Positions 1-12,218 of a DNA stretch of 64,000 nucleotides are shown here, in pieces. The stretch's first letter is position 1; each line of letters opens with the position of its first letter. The stretch comes from Pratylenchus scribneri (taxonomy: Eukaryota; Nematoda; Chromadorea; Rhabditida; Pratylenchidae). The stretch covers positions 2,604,001 through 2,668,000 of the forward strand of contig JAQSEB010000033.1 in assembly GCA_030063045.1 (NCBI GenBank), read 5' to 3'. Both the position numbers and the translations under genes were made by a program. The notes under the pieces are model-generated. The model made no database searches and was not told where the DNA came from. It saw only the letters and a list, made by a program, of their open reading frames with translations.

Positions 1-157
1 GCTTCTTTGACGAAAAAAAGCGGCCATTTTACCCCACATAATCCCTTAGGGTCCATTCCATTGGTTTGGCGGGTCACTCTGAAGGTCAATTTCCTATTCG
101 CCAATTCTCTTCCAGAAAAGATCAACTTCCCAAAATTAGTAGTCCAAATCGATTGGA

Positions 158-3100
158 ATGAGTTTCCGAAATCGGCGCAAAAGTTCGGGCCATGGCTCCT
201 CATTCCTCTCAACTCGACGCCGATCCAGTGCCACACAACGCGAATTAGAACAGATCATCCAGCAGGTGTTTGATAAATTTCATTTTACACAATTACGCAA
301 AAACCATAGAAAATCATTTTTTGCTCCAAGCAAAAATCTCAAATCACCCGATGTGATTTCAGAACATGGGTGGGCTATTCTTTTGGCCATAGCTCAACAA
401 GGAAGCAACCAATTCAGGAAGGCAATATGCCATTTAAAAACCCTAAATGTCCTCTAAAAGTGGCTTAACTAATTTTTTGAAAAATTAAAACATTTTATAA
501 ATTAAGCGGCTTTTATTCTAAAGATTCGAATTTATGCAGTTAAAGACATGCAACTTTAATAGAGTTGAATTCTTAAAATTTAAAATAACTAAATTGTAGA
601 GGCACTTTGTACTTTCAAATGATATATTGCCTTCCTTGATTGACTATTTTCTCGCTGAACTATGGATCAAATAATGTGGCCTAGATATTGGAAATGGCGG
701 ACCGAATAAGTCTCTTTCCGATCCTACCTGACAAATCCTAATTTTCAATTTTAAAACTATTCAAATCCTCTGTTAATAGCCCACTTGAAGCCTCCTAATA
801 GAAGCCCAATTTTCAGGATTTTTAAGGTGAAAAAAAGTAGAAATATTAATTTTTCTCCTGTCGAGTCTATGAAATTTATAGCCCCGGGGCTTCCAATAGA
901 GGATTTATGGTATTTCCCATTTGATGGTGCACATTTTCCTTTAGAAACGTCAAAGGCTGCCGGATTGGCTGGTTGGCCTGTTCATGCTGATTGGACCCGC
1001 CCTTCTGTTGTTTATTTCCGTCAAATTATTGGACCATCCGGCCGAAGTAATACCCAAATACTTTCTAAAATTCTTCCCAAATTCCATTATTCCAGTCCCT
1101 TTTCTGGCCAGCCGGACCCCTCTTGGTTCTTTTGCTCACTCAAATTCAGTTGCTTTTCCTTTGGCATTTGCCGGCCAAGGAATTGGCCCAATTGACGGAA
1201 GAAGGACAGCCACTTCGCCACCGGGCCACCGCCTTCGAATCATGCCTTCTGATTTGTTTGCTTTATTTGCTTGGCGCATTGTTGGAATTTTATCCGGGCC
1301 AATTGGTTATTTTTCCTTTGATCCGAAATACCGTATTTTAATATTGGCCCATCTCTAGTAGAAGCTTAATAGTAGCCTAGTGGTCAAAAATAAAAGCTCC
1401 CTCTCTAATAGAAGCCCCCTCTTTCCAATAATAGCTTCATTTAAAGGCCTATGTAAAATAAAGGCTCCCTCTCCAACAATAGCCTCTTTAGAAAGTTTCT
1501 TAAATATAGTAGCCCCTGGGTCATTATTAAAAAAATCGTTAATTTAAAACAAATTCCAACAGATTTTCGACCATTTCCCCGCAATTTTGGCCTCACTTTG
1601 TCTGCTCAGTTTGGCCATTTTGTTGCTCCTTTTCCTCTGCTTACCATCGCCTGAGGATCACCGAAATGATCATTCATTAATTTCCCAACTTTTCTACGGT
1701 CGTCATCTTCAGCCAGTCCTTCTGAATGTGGACATAAAGGCATTTTTGACGAACAGATTGGCCCTAACCCTTTGGGCACTTTATTTACTCTCTGCTATGT
1801 TTGAGAATCGTCAACGATTTCCGGATAAATTATTTTCATGTGGGTTTTTATTGTGGGAATTTTATTTCATATTCCTCTTGGATACGCCCCAACTTGGCGC
1901 CGTTTATAATTACTCATCAAGGACTGAACCAATTTTGACGATTTTAGTATAAATTAAAGAGCAGATTTTTGGCTATCTAATAATATTAATTTTATTTAAA
2001 TTGGTTCAGAATTTGTTAAAATTGTATTCCAAAAACAAATGAAAATTTCGCCATTCCCTAGCAAAGACCATTTGAAATATTTTTGGGTATAACTCCATCA
2101 ATTTTGAACCAATTTAAATAAATTAATATCATTGGATAGCCAAAAGTCTGCTCTTCAAATTTGATACTAAATCAAAATGGGTTTAAGCTTTGATGAGTTA
2201 TTTTAAATGGCGCCTGGGGCATAGCCATGTCAAATTCCTATTTTCCTTACTTTCCATCATAGTCCCTTTGTTGACCACTTTTGTCCTTCAATTACTTTAC
2301 ATTCTTCGTCGCCAATGGTTTGAACATTTGCACACCGGTGTGGACAATCGAAATGATCGAGCCGGTTTTTATCGGATTTGGACGGTACTTTGCCTACTTC
2401 CATCCATTTATCTCCTTCCAATCACCGTTGGTGTTCAACAAGTTGGGTCGGGGTTGGGCATTGGGGGTTCAAAAATATTCAAAAATATTAAAAAATTGAA
2501 TGAAGAATCAAAGAGAACGTCCATTTGCCTTTTATTTGGCACTTTTTGTTGTTGGAATTGGCGCCCAATGGCTGAACACGGCCATCGATTTGCAAAGGCA
2601 CAATTTTCGGGAAAAGGATGGCCAATTGAAATTGATGGATGGCAAAGATCCCTACTATATTTGTGCCAAATTTCGGCGAGAAAATGGCGAATCTGGCACT
2701 GGCCTTTTATTGGGTAAATTAAATTCACAGGGAAAAAGAACAAGCGAGTACAGCAGATTGAGTACTTTTCTCTTCCGTTCTTTTGGCCATAACTCAACAG
2801 AGAAGCAACCAATTTAGGAAGAAAATATGCTATTTAAAAGCCCTAAATGCCCTCTAAAAAGTGGCTATCCTAATTTTGTGAAAACTCTAATATTTTGTAA
2901 AATAAGCGGCTTCCTATAAGATTCGAGCTTATTTCATTAAAAGACCTATAACTTTTTATAAGTTCTAGATTTATATAAAATTTTAAGGCAATTTTGTAGA
3001 GGATACTTTGCGCTTTCCAATGGTATATCTCTTCCAAGAATTGGCTAATTCCTCTTTAAGATATGGCAAAAAGAATGGCCCAGATTCTAAAATGGTGGCA

Positions 3101-3578
3101 CTCATATTTCACCCGGGTCAATTTTGATTAGGAAAAAAGATGAATTAAAAAGAGATGGTAGAAAATATTTTTTAGAGCCACATTTTAGAAGATACTTTGG
3201 GCTTTCAAATGGTAGATTCCCTTCCAAAATTGGATAATGCCTCATTGAGCTATGGGCCAAAAACCGATGCAAATCCTCAATCAGCGATACTCAATTCACA
3301 GGGATATAGGGCCATTAATGTCCTCCTCATTTTCCCCTAAAGGAAGCGGCTATTGGGCCCTCTGCCGACATCCAAATTATGCCACCGAATTTTTGACATT
3401 CCTTTGTTGGACTCTGCCCTCCACAAATCCTATAGCTTATGTGCCATTGTTGGTTTTGGCCTTTCTTTTATGGCTAAGAATGCGAAAGGATGAACTGCGC
3501 TGCTCACAAAAATATGGCCAATTTTGGGCCCAACATTGTCAAAAAGTGCCATATTTGATTTTGCCTGGCATTTATTAA
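158..3578 (+). CDS. Sterol reductase, DHCR7/LBR/ERG24 family, 7 exons
   Basis: Proposed exons are 158-265, 945-1046, 1096-1305, 1563-1839, 2263-2446, 2514-2713 and 3343-3578. All phases agree and give 438 residues, close to the 420-475 usual for this family of multi-pass ER sterol C7/C14 reductases. The C-terminus is diagnostic: a G-Y-W-x-x-C-R-H-P-N-Y block, then D-E-x-R-C-x-x-K-Y-G, then a V-P-Y-x-I-L-P-G-I-Y end at the stop. Exons 3-5 also align by length with the helices of human DHCR7, including I-F-D-H-F and V-L-Q-x-L-Y. The N-terminus is short, basic and Arg/Ser-rich (RRRSS), recalling a much reduced LBR head; no Tudor domain is visible. Exon 4's donor at 1840 and acceptor at 2262 bracket an inserted palindromic element. 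Donors GTTATT (1306) and GGTCGG (2446) are weak, so those junctions are the least certain. Substrate preference (C7 versus C14 double bond) cannot be read from the sequence. Confidence 0.85.
374..682. mobile_element. Hairpin element family M1, copy 1
   Basis: This copy lies in intron 1 of the sterol reductase gene. The left arm contains CTCAACAAGGAAGCAACCAA and GCCCTAAATGTCCTCTAAAA. The right arm carries diverged reverse complements of both, so the element can fold into a ~300-bp hairpin. There is no coding capacity, as expected of a non-autonomous MITE-like element. Confidence 0.75.
786..911. repeat. Short inverted-repeat family M3, copy 1
   Basis: The segment holds CTCCTAATAGAAGCCC near the left end and GCCCCGGGGCTTCCAATAGA near the right end, matching the word shared by several other places in the window. 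It ends just before the acceptor of exon 2 of the sterol reductase gene. Confidence 0.45.
1355..1530. repeat. M3-related cluster of AATAGAAGCCCC words
   Basis: Intron 3 of the sterol reductase gene carries at least four diverged copies of (T)CTAATAGAAGCCCC or AATAAAGGCTCCC within about 170 bp. It looks like a decayed or tandemly broken version of family M3. Confidence 0.4.
1881..2226. mobile_element. Palindromic element family M2, copy 1
   Basis: The left arm runs from GATACGCCCCAACTTGGCG through ACTCATCAAGGACTGAACC and AAAGAGCAGATTTTTGGCTA. The right arm carries the reverse complements, ending GATGAGTTAT...GGCGCCTGGGGC. It sits inside intron 4 of the sterol reductase gene, and exon 4 would otherwise read into its left end. 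Two more full copies lie at 26027 and 31443. Confidence 0.75.
2777..3080. mobile_element. Hairpin element family M1, copy 2
   Basis: This copy lies in intron 6 of the sterol reductase gene, with the left arm TTGGCCATAACTCAAC... and the right arm ending ATATGGCAAAAAGAATGGCC. It has the same arrangement and length as the other M1 copies. Confidence 0.75.
3167..3262. repeat. Half copy of M1 (right arm only)
   Basis: A second M1 right arm (GATACTTTGGGCTTTCAAATGG through TTGAGCTATGGGCCAAAAA) follows copy 2 in the same intron with no matching left arm. This suggests an abortive or partly deleted insertion. Confidence 0.55.
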
Positions 3579-3667
3579 TTTTGTGTATAAAATTGTAATT
3601 TTTATTGCCCAAAATGGCACAAATATTGAGATCAAAAATTGAGGGGAAAATTTTGGAACATTTTTGA

Positions 3668-4616
3668 CTAGAATTCATCATCCTCCGGTACAACATAATT
3701 CATTTCATCAAGTGAAATACATTCCTGATAGAGTTGATCCAGCAGGGAATCCTCGTAGCTGGGCGGAGGCGATCGACCAGTCGCAATTCGATGGGCCATT
3801 TGTGGTTGTCCGGCATAAATTGGCGGTGGAGGCGGCGGTTGCCCACAGTCAATTTGTGTTTGTTTTTGGGCCTGCGCTTTGGCCGCAATTGTCCGCTTAC
3901 GAATGTCTCGTGCCCCTTAAATTAGCAACAAATTGGTGTCAAAATCCATATTTTCCCTCCAACTTTGGATGGCTTTAAAGTTTCGTTCCCTCAATCTGGC
4001 CGTAAGTCGCTGCATAATTCGTCGAGTTCGCCGAATTTCGCACACTTTGTCCAACTCCCATTGTTTGCATTTGTTTATTCCAATCAACATTGCAACAACC
4101 ATTCCAATACAAAATGCAATTGTCGGCACAATAATGGAGGTGACAACGTCGCTGGAGGGCACAAAAAATTGTTCGGCAGGAAAATTGCTCATTTTTCGAT
4201 CTTTTTTACAGGAAAAGTTTATTTAATGCAACATTTTTTGGGAAAATAATTTGTTGTCTTATTCAATTTATTTTCTTCTTTCCAAAAGGCATATGGGCCA
4301 AAAGACTGGCCAAGCTAGAGAGTAGGAAAAGCCATGTAAAAAGCACAAATCCAAAATCGATTTTTTGAAAGATTCATTAAGCCATAAAATTAAAAATTTT
4401 CCGAAACGAATTCTTTTTAAATATTTGTTTATTTCTTTTCTTACGCGATCTCTCATTTTCAATTGCGAGCCGAGCTGCTGAAGCTGAGGCGAGAGTCTCG
4501 GCTCTCGGGTTTCGCAAAAATCTAGTATAGAGCTTAGGTTTTGCCGATTTTTTTACCACCGTTTTCGTTCGACTTCTAATAATTCTGGGCAATTTATCCT
4601 CAGAATTCATTGCCAC
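3668..4616 (-). CDS. Single-pass membrane protein with cytoplasmic PPxY motif
   Basis: The three-exon model is 4616-4445, 4200-3964 and 3915-3668, with matching phases, giving 218 residues. The last intron is 48 bp and removes an in-frame TAA. Exon 1 is short and very basic (RSRTKTVVKKSAKPK). Exon 2 has an outward-looking stretch, one hydrophobic helix (IIVPTIAFCIGMVVAMLIGI), then a Lys/Arg-rich helix. Exon 3 has proline-rich PPPPP, then a PPPSYED motif of the PPxY class that binds WW domains of Nedd4-type ubiquitin ligases, and an acidic tail ending PEDDEF. An alternative is a two-exon gene starting at the ATG at 4192 (MSNFPAEQFF), leaving exon 1 as a separate small ORF. I do not recognise the family. 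A role as a membrane adaptor for WW proteins is inference from the motif only. Confidence 0.6.
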
Positions 4617-4642
4617 ATTTTTATCTCATTTGTTTGGCTTAA

Positions 4643-4742
4643 TTTTAATAAGCCAAAACCGGTTTAATAATCTCCTAAACAAAATTTTTTGCTTTTAATA
4701 AGCCAAAACCGGTTTAATAATCTCCTAAACAAAATTTTTGCT
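4643..4742. repeat. 50-bp tandem duplication in shared promoter region
   Basis: Two nearly identical 50-bp units (each with AATAAGCCAAAACCGGTTTA) lie side by side, differing by about one T in a T-run. They fill the gap between the divergent starts of the membrane-protein gene (4616, minus) and rpl-8 (4933, plus). ACCGGT is palindromic. Confidence 0.9.
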
Positions 4743-4932
4743 TTTGTGTGTATTTTTAGTTTCCGATCTATCTATTCAGCATTAAGTAGTGCCAATCTCG
4801 ACCTAAACTGAACCCCTTTGAGAATTGAGATCCAACATTTCTCTCATTTTTATCTTTAAAATATCAATCAAAAAGCAAATACAAATTCATTCAGATTAAT
4901 AAAAAAGTGAAAACACCAAATTAGAAAGAGAA

Positions 4933-6319
4933 ATGGGACGTCGTATTCGCGCACAACGCAAAGGACGAGGAGGCATTTTCAAATCGCACAGCAAACATCG
5001 CAAAGGACCGGCCAAACTTCGCCCCGTGGACTTTGCCGAACGCCACGGTTATATTCGAGGCATCATCAAGGACATCATCCACGACCCAGGACGCGGTGCC
5101 CCATTGGCTGTCGTTCAATTCCGTGACCCGTACAAATACAGAGTGAAGAAGGAGTTGATGATCGCCGCGGAGGGATTGCACACTGGGCAATTCATCTATT
5201 GCGGAAAGAAAGGTTCACAAATTGGAAAACATTAATCCAAAATAAATGTAAATGATTAAGCCCAAGTTCAAATTGGAAATGTTTTGCCGATTGGCGAACT
5301 CCCCGAAGGTACCACCGTTTGCAACATGGAGGAGAAGGTCGGCGACCGGGGCCGTCTGGCCAAAACTTCAGGTTTTTTTATCACTGGATGAAATAAAACT
5401 TTGATTTAAAGGCAATTATGCAATCATTGTTGCCCACAATCCGGACACAAAACGCACTCGCATTCGTCTACCATCCGGTGCCAAGAAGGTTGTTCCCTCT
5501 GCCAATCGCGCCATGATCGGTTTGTGGATTAATATTAAAATAAACTAACTGAAAAAGAAAAATGGAAAAATTTTTGGTAACTTGACCTCCGACCGCCGAC
5601 CCTATAAGCCTAAAAACATTATATTTATATCATTCGATTTTCGATACATCTTTGCATTACTTGCGTTGATTGTCACGGATTATTATTAAAATTGAACTAG
5701 TATTAAACTGTTCAATGTTTTTTGGTTAATAAGGTTTTGATTCCAAACTATGAAAATATATAGGCCAATGCTTCTCGAAGAGCTCTAGCTCTGTTTCGAA
5801 TGTTAATTTATAATAGGGATAAGATCAAGAAAAGTTATCAAGCTTAGAATCCAACTTTCTACGAAGCCATTAATTCTTTCGATAAAAAATGAGTTAATAC
5901 CAAACAAAAAACACCATATTTTCATGTGAGATAACATTCGTGACTTTTCGATCATTTTAGTAAATCTTAAGGAGAAAATAATTTTCATTACTAACAAAAA
6001 ATCACAACCACTCAAAATATTCCCTCATTTTATAGGAATTGTTGCCGGCGGTGGCCGCACAGATAAGCCGCTGTTGAAGGCCGGTCGTGCCTACCACAAA
6101 TACAAGGCCAAACGCAACTCATGGCCCAAAGTGCGTGGTGTTGCCATGAACCCGGTGGAACATCCTCACGGCGGTGGTAACCATCAACACATCGGACATC
6201 CCTCAACCGTGAAACGAGGCACCAGTGCCGGCCGCAAAGTTGGTCTCATCGCCGCCCGACGCACTGGACGAATTCGGGGAGGCAAACCGGAGAAACGTGG
6301 AAAGGAGGAAGCCGTTTAA
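4933..6319 (+). CDS. rpl-8: 60S ribosomal protein L8 (uL2)
   Basis: Exons 4933-5212, 5261-5371, 5412-5519 and 6036-6319 join in phase to 260 residues, the normal size of eukaryotic uL2. The protein starts [14 protein letters not shown]. It keeps the peptidyl-transferase-centre region ([16 protein letters not shown]) and ends in a lysine/glutamate-rich tail. uL2 is a core large-subunit protein needed for subunit joining and peptidyl transfer. Introns 1 and 2 are 48 and 40 bp and intron 3 is 516 bp. An AATAAA lies at about 6522. An acceptor-like AAATTAG eight bases before the ATG could serve trans-splicing. C. elegans calls its uL2 gene rpl-2, so naming depends on the scheme used. Confidence 0.98.
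5520..6035 (+). other. Long third intron of rpl-8
   Basis: This 516-bp intron contrasts with the 40- and 48-bp introns before it. Ribosomal-protein introns often host snoRNAs. I looked for C/D box pairs and saw no convincing terminal stem, so no RNA is called. Confidence 0.6.
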
Positions 6320-7472
6320 ATGGACAAATTTATGAAGATGGATGAATTAATATATGGATATTTCCACCACATTTCCATGTTTGATGATGTTAAATTTTTT
6401 GTTTGTTGGAGACCACCGAACACAGTTTGATAATGATAAATATTTTGTTGTTAATGTCCTACTATTCATTTTCCTAAAGCTCTACCAGCTAAACAGGAGT
6501 AAATATAGTGAAAAAAAAAACAATAAAACATTCTAATCATAGCAAACAACAGCACCATTTTGAGGTTGAAAATATTCGGGCACATCTGAATTGTATTTCA
6601 TCCTATTCGATTTAGCCATTTGCCTCGTTCATTTAAATAATTACTTAGGCTTCAACCCAATTGCCAAAATTTCAATGAGAAAACAGAACTAATTTCAAGG
6701 TCTCGGCAGATGTGCTTTAGGGCCTGAATTCAATTTAACAATTTGCCTCTTTCATTTAAGTTTCAATTATCGGGTGTCACGTGTCAACCCATTAAAAATT
6801 CCAAATGAGAAATTTTAGGACTAATTTTTCTAGGTTTTAGGGGCTCGGCGGGGGATTTGTTTTAGGGCTTTTTAGGGTTTAATTAGTAAATTTTTCACTC
6901 TTCCTTTGGGATTTTGAATGGGTTCGAGATTCGAGTCCCGGATATTAGGATTTTAGGGTGAATCCACTTTATCTAATATTTGAATCCCCATCAATTTTGC
7001 GACTGTCCATTCCATATTCTGGTATTAATTTTGTGTAATTTTATTTACTCTTCGATTAACATGATTCAATTTTTACATCCTTTCTTTAGTCAATTGACAT
7101 ATAAAAAACGATAATAATAATGAAGATAATTTATATTCGATTTAGAATTGGGGATGGATGGTTCATTTTAGAGAAAAAAGTGGAAGGAAGCGCAAGTGGA
7201 TTGTTCGAATTGAATTGAATAAATTCTTAATTGATTGATTGAATTTGATCATCACGTAAAATATAGATTGGGAGGGGGGATTAGGTGGTCATCAAAGAGA
7301 AGTAAAAAATTATATATGAAAGGAAATAGCGCGACAAATTGTGTATTATATTTTGGGTGGACGAAACACACAAAAAAGTTAAGGGAATATGAATCCACCA
7401 TACACATATTTCTTCATTCATTCATTCATTCATTCGGCGCATTTGTTTCCGTGTCCGTGTCCATCAATTCGT
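6320..7472. other. Spacer between rpl-8 and rab-1 (convergent)
   Basis: This is AT-rich and non-coding. It holds the rpl-8 3' end with poly(A) signal AATAAA near 6522, a GGTTCGAGATTCGAGTCCCG stretch at about 6920 resembling a tRNA B-box, and an ATTC microsatellite at 7410-7433. The rab-1 3' UTR comes from the other side. Confidence 0.6.
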
Positions 7473-8760
<1,288 letters not shown>

Positions 8761-9899
8761 TTTTGTGTTGTTGATTTTCTGTATTAATCAATCACAAATT
8801 ATTTTTGGCACAAACGACAATATAAATATAATATAAGCTCTTGGGCTAAACCTGAAGAGTATTTTTGTGAAATTGGATTATTAAAAATATAAATTTCTGG
8901 CATTTATTAGTGGATATTCCCTATTGTTTTCATTAATTAGCTAATTTTCTCCTTAAAAACCAGCTTTGGAATAAGGCAAGGACGAAACGCTGGCTGGCTG
9001 ATGATACACGTGCAATAGGATTGGATGGATTGATGAAAGAGAATTGTGCTTAGTTTATTCACTCTATTCATATATTCAGCCAGCCGTCTATTTTCCCATT
9101 CTAATCTGCCATACTAGGTATGTTTTCCCTGTCTAAACATTCTAAATTCTTCCTATATTATTATCAGATGAATATTATTCTCGAGTCTCGGCTGTTGATT
9201 GTTGGGGAAGAAGAAAAGATGATGAACCGTAAAGTTTATCGGGATTGTAAACGTTTTTTTCCGAAAGATGTTTTCTTCTCCAATTTTCAAGCATAAGCAA
9301 GCATTGATTGAGCGTTGTCTTCTTAAACACTATTTTCTTGCTTTGTATCTTTTCATTGTTACACTCATAAAAATTTAATCACTGTAAATTTCGCTTCAAT
9401 AAAAATTTATTTTGAAATATTTATGAATGGTCCTTTTCGATATCGTATGCCAATTTTTATGGCCATAATAATTTTTAGAAGCTTTCAAGAAAAATTGATG
9501 ATTGATAAGTGAAAATTATGATAAAATGAATAAAAATTTGTAAAAACTAAGATAAATAAATCTGTGAACAATAAAACCGTTTAGATAAACCGGAAATTGT
9601 TTTGAATTTTACGTTTTTATGCAAAAATGGATGGCAAAACTAATAAATATTCCCCAAATTCTTCCAAAGTATATTCATTAATTTTTCCCACGCCCTCCAC
9701 TGTTTTGTCCCCATTTTCCTTTTTCGGTCCCAGCCAAACCCAAAACTATTGGCCACAGAAGAGTATGGCCAAATCCAAAGGAAGAGGGGAAATATAAAAT
9801 TGGATTCCCCTTTCCACTTTCCCTGCAATTCCCCATTCATTTTAATTTCATTACTACCTATTCCCTTTTATGGTGAATCCGATCAAGAATAAGGCATAC

Positions 9900-10015
9900 G
9901 GCATACCATGCCGTAACTCTATTAAAAGCCCCGGGGCTAATAAATTTCAGAGACCTTCCAAAGGGGCTTCAAATAAAGAGGGGGGCTTTTCTAATAGAGA
10001 ATTTACGGCTTTTTT
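9900..10015. repeat. Short inverted-repeat family M3, copy 2
   Basis: The left side reads CTCTATTAAAAGCCCCGGGG and the right side GCTTTTCTAATAGAGAATTT, which are inverted with respect to each other. This is the cleanest M3 copy, about 115 bp with both ends present. Confidence 0.55.
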
Positions 10016-10249
10016 TTCCTAATTAGCCCTATTCTCTCCGCTGAAATGGTTGATTTTAGTTTTAGGTCAATTCTCAATTTCCACTTTTGCTTCTGCTGCT
10101 ATTTTGTGTTAATAGATGGGCAAATGTTTATGTTGGCTGGTTGGATGGATTGGGTGGATTGGGTGTTTGGTGTGATGTGAATGGATGGGATGGAGATAGA
10201 TGGATTGAAAGTGCTTTCGGAAGCGAAATGGAATGGAGAATGTGGAAAT

Positions 10250-11000
10250 AGGACAAAGCAAAAAAGGGTGCGGCCAAGAGAAAATTGGGGCCAAAAGAAC
10301 CCAAAGAGGGGGTCGATCGGGCACAGCCGTGTCCCCTTCTTAATTCCTTCTCTATTGGCTTCAAGTCAATCGAATAGGCCAAAACCTTTTCCCCTAGGGC
10401 CTGATCTATTGGCCAAATCTATACCCGTTAATCCATCTGCTGCCCTCTTCTATGTGGCCAAAATCCTCTTCATCAATCGATTTGTGTGCCGTTCCCACTA
10501 ATTGACAACATTGACAGACGCGTTCCCCTTTGGCCACAAAGTTTCTCCCTTCTTTAGTGTGGTTCTGCTGAATAAGCCAGGTTTCCCTCCCCCTAGGGGG
10601 TTTCTTTCGTTCCGGACCAATTTGCTCTTCATCCAAATAGGGCAAGCAAAAAAAGGTGCGGCCAAGAAAAGAAGGTCGATCGGGCATAGCCGTTTGTCCC
10701 CTCCTTTAATTCTTTCTCTATTGGCTTCAACTCAATCGAATAGGCCAAAAACTTCCATTTGGACCAAATCTTACTCCGTTAATACATCTTCGTCAATCGA
10801 TTTATGTGCCGTTCCAATTCCACCCCATTCCATCGCTTCTAATTGACAACATTGACAGACGCGTTCCTCCTTTCCCTAATGGCCACAAAGTTACTCCCCT
10901 CATCTTCCTGCTGGTTCTACTGAATGAGAGCTTTTGGGTTTTCTTCCCCCCTCGGGGGGTTTCTTTCGTTCTGGACCAATTTGCTCCTCATCACAAATTC
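10250..11000. repeat. Imperfect tandem duplication, ~380-bp units
   Basis: Unit 1 (about 10250-10640) and unit 2 (about 10641-11000) share, in order, GCAAAAAAGGTGCGGCCAAG-like, GGTCGATCGGGCA, TCTCTATTGGCTTCAA, CAATCGAATAGGCC, CATTGACAGACGCGTTCC and GGGGTTTCTTTCGTTC blocks. Indels of tens of bases separate the copies. There is no conserved reading frame between units. Confidence 0.8.
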
Positions 11001-12077
11001 CTCCATTCCCCATCCTTTGCCATTAAATTGTCCTTGGCCACCATCGCCATTTTTTGTCAGGGCACATTCCCCGTCCACAAATCCACACTCAATTTTTTTG
11101 CAACCACCGTTGGTTTAATGTCCTTCCATTCTTACTTTTTTTACAATGTATTCTTCCATTATTTTCACATATTTATTGCTTTTTTCCTAGGAATTTGATC
11201 CCAAATGAGATTTATCCACGTTTTAAAACAAATTTTCAATTAAGAATATTCCCAATAAGTAAATGATTTGATTTTCAGTAAAGAAAAGGGAATTAGCAAA
11301 AAGTTAGTGTGCCAAATTTATCTTAAAATCTTTCATATTTTTGGTCGATTTATGCCCAAAAAATTTGTTAGAAGTTTTATTATTTTTTTTCAATTTCCCC
11401 TTTATTAGATACATTTTTATAATAAAATTTTCCAAAAATTCGATTTCAAATAGCTTATTTGATTAATTACTTCCCAACAAAAGGCCTAGCTCAATTCCTG
11501 GGGATTGGATTGGCCCAAATTCCACGGGCCAAAAAATCAGGAGAAAATTATTGAAAAGATTGGAAAAATTGAAGGCAAATTTGACTTTCAGCGCCCATGG
11601 ATATAAGCTAATAAGTAGAGGATTACGGATTACCAAACTCCATTAACCAGACATCATATTTTCCTCTTGATTTTTTCATCTTCTAAACCTTTTAGCTTTT
11701 AAGAAGATGAAAACTTGGCTTTATCCTTTCTCCATTTTGGAGCATTACCAGGCAACAAAGTTTGAGTGCATTCTTCCTTTTCCATTATTCCTCACTGAAG
11801 AAGAATTTTAAAATTATAGGCATTCATTCATCTTTTTTTGTACATTTGTCTATTCCATGCCAATAATGCTTAAGGGCTTTTCCTATTTGCCCTACTGTAC
11901 CCCCAATTTTTTTGTCTATCACCCCATCATCCTATCAATCAAATATTGCCCAAATCTGCCTTTTAAACCAGAGTGCATTTTCTACTAAAAAGTCTCAAGA
12001 CCCTTCACTTTTCCGCTATTTTTTCATTTCTCGGAGAGGCCCAATTAATTCCAAACCCCTTTTTGTGAGCCACTGAA

Positions 12078-12165
12078 GGTTTAGGTTAGGCCCCCGGCGA
12101 AGCCCCGTGGCGAGAGCCTATGCCCACTCTCGCCTAACTTTAGCCCTAGATTAGTACTAATAATG
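12078..12165. repeat. GC-rich repeat family M5, copy 1
   Basis: The segment GTTAGGCCCCCGGCGAAGCC ... CTCTCGCCTAACTTTAGCC recurs in the opposite orientation at 17798. It stands out as GC-rich within AT-rich surroundings. Confidence 0.45.
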
Positions 12166-12218
12166 AGTACTAATAGTATATTTTTGTCCCATTAAAGCAT
12201 TACTAAAAAGTGAATAAA

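Larger units (their letters stand above)
8761..12218. other. 3.5-kb spacer, non-coding
   Basis: I see no exon series. Open frames at 10109-11266 are short, pyrimidine-rich and lie within an imperfect duplication. The rest is AT-rich, with one M3 element (9900) and one M5 element (12078). The rab-1 promoter is at the left edge. Confidence 0.6.

Noticed and set aside
2281..2499. Possible frameshift in the sterol reductase exon (a second frame is open)
   Set aside because: The first frame aligns better with DHCR7 (VDNRNDRAGFYRIW against the conserved D-x-x-x-D-x-x-G-x-Y-x-x-W spacing), so no frameshift is needed.
5520..6035. snoRNA in the long rpl-8 intron
   Set aside because: C-like and D-like boxes occur, but no terminal stem or clear guide spacing is visible. 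A snoRNA search tool or small RNA reads would decide.
6540..6980. Telomere-like TTAGGC/TTAGGG words
   Set aside because: They are single scattered words with no tandem run, so there is no support for an interstitial telomere.
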